NCBI GenBank assembly: GCA_037141915.1
Contig: JBAXBP010000001.1
Location: forward strand, 3,247-67,246
Reading direction: 5' to 3'
DNA length: 64,000 nt
From: CAIRDP01 sp037141915
Lineage (GTDB): Bacteria; Bacteroidota; Bacteroidia; Bacteroidales; FEN-979
Within the stretch, counting starts at the first letter, position 1. Each line of letters opens with the position of its first letter. Below the pieces are notes generated by a model, which was not told where the DNA came from, searched no databases, and saw nothing but the letters and a program-made list of their open reading frames with translations. Below, piece by piece: positions 1 to 8,323 of the stretch. Both the position numbers and the translations under genes were made by a program.

Positions 1-198
1 AAACCCCTGGGCGATGTTGAAGATTTACTCGCCGATTATCATTTCTTCCGCATCCATAATTCTTCCCTGGTCAACCTGAAGCAGGTCAGGAAGTACATAC
101 GGGGTGAAGGTGGCGAAGTAGTCATGAGCAACGGGCAGAACCTCCAGGTGGCGCGTATGAGAAAAACAGATTTTCTTAATGTTTTTCTAAGATTTTGA
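1..198 (+). CDS. LytTR-type response regulator, C-terminal fragment
   Basis: This is the 3' end of a gene that begins before the window; the frame is open from base 1 to TGA at 196-198 (65 residues). The segment fits the end of a LytTR DNA-binding domain: an FFRIHNSSLVNL stretch, a charged VRKYIRGEGGEVVM stretch, then the typical VARMRKTDF ending. LytTR regulators bind DNA through a beta-rich domain and usually pair with LytS-type kinases. A LytS-type kinase with TPRs lies at 1609-3660 on the same strand, so it is a plausible partner, although a beta-propeller gene separates them. The receiver domain is not visible. Confidence 0.85.
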   Translation, partial: KPLGDVEDLLADYHFFRIHNSSLVNLKQVRKYIRGEGGEVVMSNGQNLQVARMRKTDFLNVFLRF

Positions 199-285
199 CC
201 TGATAAGGAGATTACATAATTTCCGCAGGTTATCAATAAATTACTGCCGGTTATCAAATTAATACCACCTACGGCAAACTACAGC

Positions 286-316
286 TTTTCTTTATTATTC
301 TCACAGCATACTTTTG
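286..316 (+). promoter_or_regulatory. Bacteroidota-type promoter of the 338 gene
   Basis: TACTTTTG at 309-316 matches the Bacteroidota -7 consensus TAnnTTTG exactly. TTTT at 286-289 matches three of four bases of the -33 element TTTG, with 19 bases between them, inside the usual 19-21. It lies 22 bases before the start codon. This is inferred from sequence only. Confidence 0.5.
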
Positions 317-337
317 TTTAAAAAAACCTGAATACAT

Positions 338-1561
338 ATGAAAAAAGAAATTTTACTTTCAATTGGAATGTTACTGGCCGGTCTCAATTCATTCTCACAA
401 TGGAATGCATTAGTCAGCGGAATATCTACCGATATTAATTGTGTTTTTTTTACCGATGTCAATAAAGGTTGCGCAGTCTGTAACGGAGGAACTATTTTAA
501 AAACCACCGACGGGGGCCTTAACTGGACGACCCCAATGAGTGGAACATCTTTTGATTTATGGGCAGTGCACTTTCCCGATGCCAATACAGGTTATGCTGT
601 GGGTAACGGATCAACCATCATAAAAACCATCAATGGAGGCACAACCTGGAATATCGTATCCCAGGGTACATACACATCATGGTTATCAGGGGTTTTCTTT
701 GTCAATTCCGATACAGGTTATGTGGTAGGGGACGGCGGATTAATTATTAAAACCTTCAATGGTGGCACGACCTGGATTCCGCAATTCACGGGAGTGACTT
801 TTACCATAAGGTCAGTTTATTTTGTCAATACAACTACAGGGTACGCAGTCGGCGGCAATAATTATCCTCAATCCACAGGACTAATCTTAAAAACAACCGA
901 TGGAGGAAGTAACTGGACGGTTTTATCTCATCCATTAACCGGGCTTATCAATTGGGTTTACTTTACCAGTGCCGAAACTGGATATGCTGTAGGTGGCAGT
1001 GACGCTCATAACCCAGGAGCCATTTTCAGAACCATCGACGGAGGCCAGACCTGGGATGTTCAATTCCCCGGAACCAATTGGTTGTGGTCGATTTACTTTA
1101 CAGATGCCAATACTGGTTATACGGTGGGTGAGCTTGGCGCCATATTGAAAACCACGGATGCAGGAATAACCTGGACTTCACAAGAGAGCGCAACATCAGA
1201 TAATTTATGGACAGTTTGCTTTCCCAAAGCCGATACGGCATATACAGCAGGTGCAAACGGAACTCTTCTTAAAACAACTAATGGCGGGTACCCCGTTGGT
1301 ATAAAAGAAAAAGGACGAAACAGCATTTTAACCATTGATCCTAATCCCGCAAGTGAAAAAATAAACATTGGATTGCCGGGTTTTTCAGCCGGCATCAATG
1401 GAACAGTGATTGTTTATGGAATGGACGGAAGGGAGTTGAAGAAGCAAACGACAGAAGGGGCCGGGGTTGAATTAAACATCAGTTCACTTGCAAGGGGTAT
1501 CTACTACATTCATTTTATCAGCCAGGGAAAAACAGAAACCGGAAAGTTCATAAAGGAATAA
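338..1561 (+). CDS. Secreted YCF48/BNR-type beta-propeller with T9SS sorting domain
   Basis: The 407-residue protein has a signal peptide (residues 1-20, ending near SFSQ). About seven repeats of roughly 45 residues follow, each with a KTTDGG.NW or KTINGGTTW motif and a DTGYAVG turn. These are the hallmarks of the YCF48/HCF136 and BNR-like propeller families. From about residue 325 comes a type A T9SS C-terminal domain, recognised by DPNPASEKINI, a central YGMDGRE turn and the final GKFIKE. The product should be exported across the outer membrane and cleaved or anchored there. The propeller gives no enzyme assignment; in Bacteroidota such proteins are mostly of unknown function. It has its own promoter-like sequence, and the kinase gene follows 47 bases downstream. 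Confidence 0.85.
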   Translation: MKKEILLSIGMLLAGLNSFSQWNALVSGISTDINCVFFTDVNKGCAVCNGGTILKTTDGGLNWTTPMSGTSFDLWAVHFPDANTGYAVGNGSTIIKTINGGTTWNIVSQGTYTSWLSGVFFVNSDTGYVVGDGGLIIKTFNGGTTWIPQFTGVTFTIRSVYFVNTTTGYAVGGNNYPQSTGLILKTTDGGSNWTVLSHPLTGLINWVYFTSAETGYAVGGSDAHNPGAIFRTIDGGQTWDVQFPGTNWLWSIYFTDANTGYTVGELGAILKTTDAGITWTSQESATSDNLWTVCFPKADTAYTAGANGTLLKTTNGGYPVGIKEKGRNSILTIDPNPASEKINIGLPGFSAGINGTVIVYGMDGRELKKQTTEGAGVELNISSLARGIYYIHFISQGKTETGKFIKE

Positions 1562-1608
1562 CAGCAAGGAAGCAGCAAATGTAAAATCCTTGTTACTTTT
1601 ACAGTATC

Positions 1609-3660
1609 ATGAAAAACATGGGTTACATTAGTTGGCTGATAATCCTTCTGATCATTTTATTCAGCAGCAATAATATTGCCAGCGCATCTGAGAAAGATAG
1701 ACTCCTGGTACAAATTTCTAAAGAGGCAAGCGATACAACCAGGATTAAATTAATTGTTCGTTATGCAATGATTTATGCGCAAGCCCGGGAATTAAAGCGA
1801 TTGTACGATGAAATTTCCAGGCTTTCGCTTAAAAACCATTATCGCCCAGGGTTGATTTACACACGTTTCTTTGAAGTTCTTTGTCTGGCCGACAGTGGCA
1901 GGCAAGATGAAGCGATTGAGAAATGTAAACGATGTATAGACGGACTGGATTCCCTGGGAGTTATTCAACCAATAGATTATCCGCTGTATAATATTCATTT
2001 CCTGTTCAAACTTGCAGGTAAGCCGGTGGAGATGTTCAGGTATTATTCTGATAAACTTATTTTTTACAGAAATCACGGTCCTATTGAAAATACCGGATCC
2101 TGCTATCATGGTTTAGCATTATATTATTATTCCATTGCTGACTATGATAAGGCCATAGGGTATTACTTACGTGCCCTTGACGTCTACAGCACTTTTGACC
2201 CGCTGGGAGTTCTCAATGAAAGGGGTATTATCGGGGAGATGTACATGGAATGGGGAAACCTGGATAAGGCAGAATTCTACCTGAAAACGGCATTGAAAAA
2301 CCAGGAAAGCAGCACTGAAGTCTTTGACAATGATTCTTATGATCTGTCAGGGAATTTCTACTTTAAAAAACATGAATTCAGAAAGGCGCTTCAATGTTTC
2401 TTAGAAGGTAAAAAACATATTAAAGAAATGGAACCATTCTTTCAAGCCAATAATCATGTCAGAGTTGCCTCGGTTTACCTGCAACTTGGTTTATTAGATA
2501 GCGCAAAGATATACCTTGACAGTGCCGAAATGATCAGGAAAAAAGAACAAACAGGAATATATTTTACGAATAATTTTCTTGATATTGACTTTTACTTTTA
2601 CATGTATAACAATGCGACAGGGAATGAAAAGCGCGCACTTCAAAGTCTCAAAGCAGCCCTAGGCAAGGCCCAGTCATCAAAAAATATTCTGCTGGTATTG
2701 AAGTGTACCAATGAACTTCATTCTTTCCTGATAAAGAGGGGTGATTCCCTTCAAGCCTTTCACTATCTGATCAAGTACCATGCTCTAAAGGATTCTGTTG
2801 AGGCCGTGAATACCCAGGCCAGGATCGCCAGTTTTGAAATTGAGCAGCAACAGCAACAGAAGGAGAATGAAATCTTACAACTGCAAATCCAGAAAACAAC
2901 GCAACGTAACTATTACCTGATAGGTGGAACTTTGTTATTGCTGATTGTCCTGGTAGTGCTCAGCAGGCTTCGCTACAAAAGGAAGAGAGACAGCGAACAA
3001 CTTGCAACGGAATTTAAAAAGCAATTGGCAGAGGCTGAGACCAAAGCCCTCAGGGCGCAAATGAACCCTCACTTCATTTTCAATTCCCTGAATTCGATCA
3101 ACAGTTTAGTAATGGAGCAAAAGCATGAGATCGCATCCGAGTACCTCATCAAGTTCTCGAAACTTATCAGGCTAATCCTGGATAATTCCCGAAGTGAGAG
3201 GATCTCTCTTGAGAAAGAACTGGAAACATTGAAATTGTATGTCATTTTGGAAAGTGCCCGTTTCGATGGGAGATTCAAATGTGTATATACGATTGCGGAT
3301 GATATTAATGCCAGTTCCATCATGATCCCACCTATGCTGTTGCAACCATTTGTTGAAAATGCGATCTGGCACGGGCTGATGCAAAAGGAGGGGGAGGGAG
3401 CCATCATAATAGAAATCAAATGGGAGAGCGAGGAGTTCCTCAGCATTTCAATCACTGATGATGGTATTGGCCGTGAAAAGGCAGCGCAACTGAAAAGCAA
3501 ATCGGCAACTCATAAATCGCATGGACTTAAGGTTACTTCCGAAAGGATCGAAATGATGAACAAACTCAATTCCACCGGTGCCCGGGTTAATATTACCGAT
3601 CTGAAGGATGAAAGGGGAAATGCAGCGGGAACCAAGGTAAAGATCATCATTCCTGTTTAA
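1609..3660 (+). CDS. LytS-type sensor histidine kinase with N-terminal TPRs
   Basis: The protein has 683 residues. A signal peptide or N-terminal anchor occupies residues 1-27 and TPR-like helical repeats cover about 90-400; one clear unit reads YYSIADYDKAIGYYLRALDVY. A short coiled coil rich in Gln (EQQQQQKENE) comes before a membrane segment near 435-452. The cytoplasmic part has the His_kinase motif QMNPHFIFNSLNSI near residue 485, with the phospho-acceptor His, and a HATPase domain with DDGIGREKA. These kinases usually signal to LytTR regulators, and the fragment at 1-198 may be its partner. The 3' end (about 3430-3660) is duplicated in decayed form at 6220-6450. Confidence 0.9.
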   Translation: MKNMGYISWLIILLIILFSSNNIASASEKDRLLVQISKEASDTTRIKLIVRYAMIYAQARELKRLYDEISRLSLKNHYRPGLIYTRFFEVLCLADSGRQDEAIEKCKRCIDGLDSLGVIQPIDYPLYNIHFLFKLAGKPVEMFRYYSDKLIFYRNHGPIENTGSCYHGLALYYYSIADYDKAIGYYLRALDVYSTFDPLGVLNERGIIGEMYMEWGNLDKAEFYLKTALKNQESSTEVFDNDSYDLSGNFYFKKHEFRKALQCFLEGKKHIKEMEPFFQANNHVRVASVYLQLGLLDSAKIYLDSAEMIRKKEQTGIYFTNNFLDIDFYFYMYNNATGNEKRALQSLKAALGKAQSSKNILLVLKCTNELHSFLIKRGDSLQAFHYLIKYHALKDSVEAVNTQARIASFEIEQQQQQKENEILQLQIQKTTQRNYYLIGGTLLLLIVLVVLSRLRYKRKRDSEQLATEFKKQLAEAETKALRAQMNPHFIFNSLNSINSLVMEQKHEIASEYLIKFSKLIRLILDNSRSERISLEKELETLKLYVILESARFDGRFKCVYTIADDINASSIMIPPMLLQPFVENAIWHGLMQKEGEGAIIIEIKWESEEFLSISITDDGIGREKAAQLKSKSATHKSHGLKVTSERIEMMNKLNSTGARVNITDLKDERGNAAGTKVKIIIPV

Positions 3661-3785
3661 AAGAAATAATATGAAAATAAAATGTCGGCAGCTAAATCAT
3701 CATCTTTACTGCATTCAGAGGAACTTCCAGCCATTATCAGAATCACACTGGTCATAAAACATTTCCTGCATAATATCAATTCCCT

Positions 3786-3817
3786 GTTGACTTTACATAT
3801 TTATATATCTATATTTG
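3786..3817 (+). promoter_or_regulatory. Promoter of the serine hydrolase gene
   Basis: TATATTTG at 3810-3817 is an exact match to the -7 consensus TAnnTTTG. GTTG at 3786-3789 matches three of four bases of the -33 element with a 20-base spacer. It sits 86 bases before the start codon at 3904 in an AT-rich 243-base intergenic region that holds nothing else I recognise. Confidence 0.55.
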
Positions 3818-3903
3818 ATTCATAATCATTCCTGATCCCTTAATTTTACAAGGCAGGTATATTATGTGAGGTAATTCTTATCAAGTCATCAAAACTGAAA
3901 ACC

Positions 3904-6219
3904 ATGAAAAAATCTATACTCTTTGTTCTGACGATGCTCCTTTACACAGCTGTAGTTGCGCAATACTCAGATCCCAGGGGGAATTCACCTGTCAATAATT
4001 TCCAGCTGAGGCCGAACGGTCGGGAACAGGTAATAAAGTCAAATTCAACACTTCCAAAGCCTGCCAGGAAAGAGATTCCCGGTACAAAGGGAATACAAGC
4101 TGATTCTTACCTTTCTCCAACCTTTGATCCCACCTGGGGGAGCCGGTTCCAGGCGGTCCTTGACAGTGCAGTGGCTGCGACGGGTGTAAAAGGGGCATCG
4201 GCTGCCGTGCTGGTGCCAGGGTTGGGCCTTTGGACAGGTGTCAGTGGAACCTCATCAGCCGGAGTTCCTGTAACCCGTGCAATGCGTTTCGGATGGGCGA
4301 GCAACACTAAGCTGTTTATTGCCGTTACCCTCGCTAAGCTGCAGGAGCAGGGGGTCCTATCGCTGGACGATCATTTGTACCAATGGCTGCCTTCTTACCA
4401 GTATGTTGATTCAACCACAACCATCAGGCAGCTTCTGTCACATCAAAGCGGAATATTCGATTTCTGGAATGATAATATCAACTGGTTCTGGAATACAATA
4501 GAAGCGGATACCGCACGTTTCTGGACGCCGCCTGAAGTACTGGCCTCCATCGGAGCACCACATTTCAACCCCGGTAACGGGTACAGCTATTCCAACACGA
4601 ATTACCTCCTTGCAGGAATGGTTATAGAAGCGGCAACCGGAAAAACCTGGGTTCAGAAGCTGCATGATGTTATTTTCGATCCCCTGACCATGGACAGCAC
4701 TTTTGTTGGGGCTTTTGAACCGCGCAACGGGCCGGTAGTTCATGAATGGATTTACAACATGGGTGAGATCGTGAACACTCCCATGACATCAGCCTATAGT
4801 TTGACCAATGCATCCGCAGCGCTGATGTCTACTCCCCAGGAAATGGTGGAATGGTACAATGCATTATTAAATGGTACCATAATCTCAGATCAGTCTTTAC
4901 AGGAAGTCCTGGATTTTGACCCGTCTTCAATGTATGGACTTGGTATCCAGGAATGGATGTACAATAATCATTACGGGTATGGCCATTCCGGTGCACAGAT
5001 CGGCTGCCTGTCGGAAGTTCTTTATGACGCCAAAACCAAATCACTGATCAGTCTCATCACGAACCAGCGTATCAATAATTTCGGCAACATACTTATTCCG
5101 ATGCTGGATGTTCTGATCAAGGAATATCCGAAACAACAGGATGACGCAGGGATCAGCGGGATTCTCGGTCCCTGGGAAAATTCATGCATTGCAACTATTA
5201 CCCCTTCGGTGAAGCTGACGAATTTCGGAAGCGCCACACTGACATCCTCAAGCATTCATTATAAAATTGATGCAGGAACCGCTTCTGTTTATGCCTGGTC
5301 CGGCTCACTGGCAACCGGGGATACGGTCAATGTGGTACTGCCACAGGTAAGCACAGGTGATGGCTATCATGTGTTCACCTGTTATACAACTCTTCCGAAC
5401 GGTGCACCGGATGGTAATGCATATAATGATACAACAAAAAGTAATTTCATAGTCAATGCCTCGGGCCCGGCGATTTCAGTCTTATCGGAGGGGTTCGATA
5501 CTACGGTTTTTCCGCCGGCGGGATGGTGTACAAACTCGTCTTCCTATCTTCAATGGGGACAATCCTCTTTGGCCCGTTTCAGCGGATCGGGTTCAGCTGT
5601 CATGAATAATTATTTAGGTTTCACCGGGGCAATTTATGATCTTGATCTGCCATACCTGCAAATAGGCAACGGGACAAATCCCAGTCTTGACTTTGACTAT
5701 GCCTATGCTATGTATCCGGGTTTGTACGGTGATTCCCTGAAGGTCCTTATTTCAGCTGATTGCGGGACCACCTGGCAAACATTATTTAACAAAGGAGGCA
5801 ATTCACTCCATACTACCTCTAACTCCAGCGCTCCGTTTTATCCCCAGACCAGCAATCAATGGAAACATGAATCCTTTTCCCTTGGAACTTTCCCGGGTGA
5901 TGTGCTGATAAGGTTCCGGAGTGTTTGCGGCCACAGTAACAACCTTTGGATCGACAACGTAAGCGTTTCATTCCCGACAGGCATAACCGATACAAAACCA
6001 TCCGGCGAGTTCACGGTCTATCCAATTCCCGCTTCCGATATTATCAATATTTCAGGGCTTCCTTTGAATTCTGAAATTCAACTCACGGATCTGACTGGGA
6101 AACTTCTCATGGGACGAAGAGTGTTGAACAGTATTTTCACCTTAGATATACGTGGGTTGCAGCCTGGAGTCTATGTTTTAAGAAGTAATTGCGGAGTTAA
6201 GAAAATAATAAAGATGTAG
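3904..6219 (+). CDS. Secreted serine hydrolase, class C beta-lactamase fold, with T9SS sorting domain
   Basis: The protein has 771 residues with a signal peptide at 1-19 (cut near VVAQ). The hydrolase domain (about 70-400) carries the family's three motifs: SNTK as the SxxK nucleophile site, YSNTNY as the YxN site and GHSGAQIG as the HxG site. It therefore belongs to the beta-lactamase/DD-peptidase/esterase superfamily (PF00144); the substrate cannot be told from sequence. A CARDB-like stretch and a jelly-roll-like region follow. The C-terminus is a T9SS type A sorting domain (YPIPASDIINI to the KKIIKM end), so the enzyme should reach the cell surface or medium. It sits between an intact kinase gene and a remnant of that kinase's 3' end, which suggests a rearrangement. 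Confidence 0.85.
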   Translation: MKKSILFVLTMLLYTAVVAQYSDPRGNSPVNNFQLRPNGREQVIKSNSTLPKPARKEIPGTKGIQADSYLSPTFDPTWGSRFQAVLDSAVAATGVKGASAAVLVPGLGLWTGVSGTSSAGVPVTRAMRFGWASNTKLFIAVTLAKLQEQGVLSLDDHLYQWLPSYQYVDSTTTIRQLLSHQSGIFDFWNDNINWFWNTIEADTARFWTPPEVLASIGAPHFNPGNGYSYSNTNYLLAGMVIEAATGKTWVQKLHDVIFDPLTMDSTFVGAFEPRNGPVVHEWIYNMGEIVNTPMTSAYSLTNASAALMSTPQEMVEWYNALLNGTIISDQSLQEVLDFDPSSMYGLGIQEWMYNNHYGYGHSGAQIGCLSEVLYDAKTKSLISLITNQRINNFGNILIPMLDVLIKEYPKQQDDAGISGILGPWENSCIATITPSVKLTNFGSATLTSSSIHYKIDAGTASVYAWSGSLATGDTVNVVLPQVSTGDGYHVFTCYTTLPNGAPDGNAYNDTTKSNFIVNASGPAISVLSEGFDTTVFPPAGWCTNSSSYLQWGQSSLARFSGSGSAVMNNYLGFTGAIYDLDLPYLQIGNGTNPSLDFDYAYAMYPGLYGDSLKVLISADCGTTWQTLFNKGGNSLHTTSNSSAPFYPQTSNQWKHESFSLGTFPGDVLIRFRSVCGHSNNLWIDNVSVSFPTGITDTKPSGEFTVYPIPASDIINISGLPLNSEIQLTDLTGKLLMGRRVLNSIFTLDIRGLQPGVYVLRSNCGVKKIIKM

Positions 6220-6450
6220 GGGCAATTACTGAACATTTCAATTACGGACGATGGCATTGGCCGGGAAAAAGCGGCGGAGCTGAAAAGCAAGTCGGCCACT
6301 CATTTGTCATATGGGTTGAAGGTGCCTTCTCAAAGGTTCGAAATGATGAACAGGCTCAATTCAGACGGAGCCCGGGTGAATATTACAGACCTGAAAGATG
6401 AGAAGGGCCTGGCAAAAGGTACCAGGGTGGAACTGATCATTCCGGTTTAA
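6220..6450 (+). pseudogene. Decayed copy of the LytS-type kinase C-terminus
   Basis: In the frame beginning at 6229, an open stretch ending in TAA at 6448-6450 encodes NISITDDGIGREKAAELKSK and continues to the end LIIPV. It lines up along its whole length with the last 74 or so residues of the kinase at 1609-3660. The shared parts include ITDDGIGREKAA, LKSKSATH, FEMMN.LNS.GARVNITDLKDE and IIPV. There is no start codon, no phospho-acceptor region and no upstream part. The motif usually seen as SHGLKV reads SYGLKVP here. It begins immediately after the stop of the serine hydrolase gene, so it appears to be the stub of a tandem kinase copy whose 5' part was lost. Confidence 0.8.
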
Positions 6451-6474
6451 ATAAATTTTTCTTATGAACCTGCT

Positions 6475-7071
6475 TTATGATCTGGCAAAGTCAATCAATG
6501 GGCCATAGGTTCCAAGATCTGCCTGATAAATGGCATTCAAATAGATCCTCCGGGCATCGCTTTTCTTTGCGAGATTCGCACTTCCCCACGAAAACACGGG
6601 TCGATTAAAATACTGAGAAATTAGGATGTCGGAACAGAGCCGGGAATGCCTTCCATTTCCATTTGAAAAAAGATGGGTTTTCACTAATCGATGTTTAAAA
6701 CGGATCGCTATTTCATCAGGATCGAAGGTGTTATGATCGATCCAGTATCTGCAATCATCCAGTACTTTTCTTAGCTCTATTGAAATCTGAAATTTATCAA
6801 CCCCAATGTTTTTATTAGTTTTACGCAATTTCCCAGCCCAATTCCAAACCTTACCGAACATTTGTTTGTGTACTTCCAGGATGAATGCTTCAGACAGGAT
6901 CTCATTCATTGAAAATTTCCTTCGCATAGTCCATGCTATGGCCATTTCAATATTTTTTTGTTCAAATTCATCCAATTCTGCCCTGGTTGAAATAGTCCTG
7001 ATTTTAAGGCCCTCCTTTTCATCTTCATCAATGGGCGTCTGGCCTTCGATATATTCCAATTCTAGTCCCAT
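6475..7071 (-). CDS. Fic-domain protein, mobile mystery protein B
   Basis: The 198-residue protein contains a complete Fic motif at residues 133-144 (HLFSNGNGRHSR, fitting HxFx[D/N]GNGRxxR). That motif has the catalytic His and the phosphate-binding loop used for AMP transfer from ATP. Overall it fits the family annotated as mobile mystery protein B. The start codon overlaps the end of the upstream HTH gene by 10 bases, so the two are probably translationally coupled. I see no clear [S/T]xxxE[G/N] inhibitory motif; STRAEL near residue 28 is a partial match. A function as toxin or regulator is inferred from the Fic fold and the pairing with an HTH gene. Confidence 0.85.
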   Translation of the reverse strand: MGLELEYIEGQTPIDEDEKEGLKIRTISTRAELDEFEQKNIEMAIAWTMRRKFSMNEILSEAFILEVHKQMFGKVWNWAGKLRKTNKNIGVDKFQISIELRKVLDDCRYWIDHNTFDPDEIAIRFKHRLVKTHLFSNGNGRHSRLCSDILISQYFNRPVFSWGSANLAKKSDARRIYLNAIYQADLGTYGPLIDFARS

Positions 7072-7520
7072 AAATACTTTGGCATTTCATGATTTATTTC
7101 TGCCGCTTTTTCATTAATCGCTTTTTGTAACCGTTCTTCTGAATTTTCCTGATCCTCAAGTTTCATACTTGTGGAGGTTCTTAGGACAATTTCAGTGGCA
7201 ATTTCCAACGCCTTTTTATCGATCATTTGTGCCAGAGATCCACTGTTTGGAATAAATCCGTAAACCAATTTCATATCAAGGCTGGAGCCAACCTGGCGCA
7301 GAACATTCAAAGATACCGTCCCGTTTTTTTCGCGGGTTTCAATTTCCTTTACACTCTGAGCTGTAATCCTTGCTCTTTTCCCTAATTGCCTGAGCGACAT
7401 ACCCAACGCTTTCCTGATTGAATATATCCATCCTTCCTGGGGGATTATAAAAGATTCAGGAACCTTTATCTGTTGAATCTTGTTATCAACCTGTTCCAAT
7501 ATTAATTTTTGTGTCTTCAT
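7062..7520 (-). CDS. HTH regulator, mobile mystery protein A
   Basis: The 152-residue protein has an Xre-like helix-turn-helix at about residues 32-62 (IRKALGMSLRQLGKRARITA, then QSVKEIETRE). It then has the MKLVYGFIP stretch typical of mobile mystery protein A. It is paired with the Fic gene, which starts 10 bases before this gene's stop. The family is known for travelling as an A/B pair in scattered genomes. Three related short repeats lie between 7521 and 7597, two of them overlapping the predicted promoter, so the protein probably represses its own operon. An antitoxin-like role for the HTH partner is inference. Confidence 0.85.
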   Translation of the reverse strand: MKTQKLILEQVDNKIQQIKVPESFIIPQEGWIYSIRKALGMSLRQLGKRARITAQSVKEIETREKNGTVSLNVLRQVGSSLDMKLVYGFIPNSGSLAQMIDKKALEIATEIVLRTSTSMKLEDQENSEERLQKAINEKAAEINHEMPKYLWD

Positions 7521-7597
7521 AAGGCTATAACCATAAAATATAATGCAAAAATAAGGTATTAGCCTGATATATGCAAATAAAAATAAGGTTTTAGCCT
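7521..7597. repeat. Three operator-like repeats upstream of the HTH/Fic pair
   Basis: The sequence AAATAAGGTNTTAGCCT occurs at 7549-7565 (N is A) and 7581-7597 (N is T), 32 bases apart. A third, inverted and less exact copy (AAGGCTATAACCATA) lies at 7521-7535, directly at the start codon. All share an AGG...CCT half-dyad. Two copies overlap the promoter elements, the position expected of repressor sites for the HTH protein. Confidence 0.6.
7546..7577 (-). promoter_or_regulatory. Promoter of the HTH/Fic operon
   Basis: On the minus strand TATTTTTG (7546-7553) matches TAnnTTTG exactly and TTTG (7574-7577) matches the -33 element exactly. The spacer is 20 bases. The element overlaps the repeats at 7549-7597. 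Confidence 0.65.
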
Positions 7598-7655
7598 TTG
7601 CAGCTCTCCGGTTAGACTCCCGGTTATTCTGGCCCGAAGACGGGTCAGGATTTTC

Positions 7656-7688
7656 GGTCCGCGGTTAACAGCGGTAACCGGGCGGACC
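7656..7688. other. Strong hairpin downstream of arsC
   Basis: GGTCCGC (7656-7662) pairs with GCGGACC (7682-7688), and inside it GGTTA (7663-7667) pairs with TAACC (7675-7679) around a 7-base loop. This gives about 12 base pairs with a 2-base bulge. It lies 24 bases past the arsC stop on the minus strand. No T-tract follows, so it may protect the 3' end or act as a factor-dependent terminator. Confidence 0.45.
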
Positions 7689-7711
7689 CTGAAAAGAAAA
7701 GGGAAATTGGG

Positions 7712-8140
7712 TTATTGAACTAAACTGATAAATCTTAGGATTTCCTCCCTGATTTCCTCCCTCACTTTCCGAGTTTTTTCAAGTTTCTCTTCTTCTGTTC
7801 CCGTGAAGGAGGATGGGTCTTCAAATGACCAATGGAGGGTTTTAGTCGCACTTGGGAAAATGGGGCATCTTTCTGAATTCGCAGCATCGCAAACGGTCAC
7901 CACATAATTGAAAAGAGTTCCATCTTTATAGAAGTCAAATACATCTTTTGTTTCGTTTGCTGAAATGTCTATCCCGGTCTCGGCCATGACTTTAACTGCC
8001 AGCGGGTTTAAGGTCCCTTTTTCCAGGCCGGCGCTTTGGGCGTCGAATTTATCACCGGCCATGTTATTCAGCAATGCCTCCGCTATCTGGCTGCGGGCTG
8101 AATTGTGAATACAAACAAATAAAACCCTGGTCTTTTCCAT
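7712..8140 (-). CDS. arsC: Arsenate reductase, low-molecular-weight phosphatase fold
   Basis: This 142-residue enzyme should reduce arsenate to arsenite using thioredoxin. The P-loop CIHNSAR (Cys10 to Arg16, CX5R) is at the N-terminus as in ArsC and tyrosine phosphatases of the LMW type. Cys84 and Cys92 (CDAANSERC) provide the relay thiols found in thioredoxin-coupled ArsC, where they are usually seven residues apart; here they are eight apart. The acid/base Asp lies in FEDPSSF near residue 110. The gene is the last of the arsenic cluster and is separated from the DUF5714 gene by 183 bases. It has its own dyad over a promoter-like element, so it is probably transcribed separately under the same regulator. 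Confidence 0.93.
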   Translation of the reverse strand: MEKTRVLFVCIHNSARSQIAEALLNNMAGDKFDAQSAGLEKGTLNPLAVKVMAETGIDISANETKDVFDFYKDGTLFNYVVTVCDAANSERCPIFPSATKTLHWSFEDPSSFTGTEEEKLEKTRKVREEIREEILRFISLVQ

Positions 8141-8158
8141 TGAGCAATATTTTAGAAA

Positions 8159-8192
8159 ATGAATTCAATCGTAAAAGTACGATGGAATTCAT
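8159..8192. promoter_or_regulatory. ArsR operator-like dyad over the arsC promoter
   Basis: A 34-base inverted repeat runs from ATGAATTC (8159-8166) to GAATTCAT (8185-8192). Its core is ATCGTAAAAGTACGAT at 8168-8183, with one mismatched pair and a 4-base centre. On the minus strand a -7-like TACTTTTA sits inside the core, and TTTG-like sequences lie further upstream near 8197-8205. The core resembles ATCGCAAATATACGAT at the arsR promoter (13135-13150). It ends about 20 bases from the arsC start. It could also form a hairpin in RNA, but its match to the arsR site favours an operator. Confidence 0.65.
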
Positions 8193-8323
8193 TCAGCAAA
8201 ACAAAACCTGTATTAACTTATTGTTAAATCGTTGCGCGACATTAAACTCTACCCGCAGATTCCCCACTTGCCGGGGAACCGGGTGGTATGGCTCGCCACG
8301 GGCGCAAATCACTGATCCCAGTG

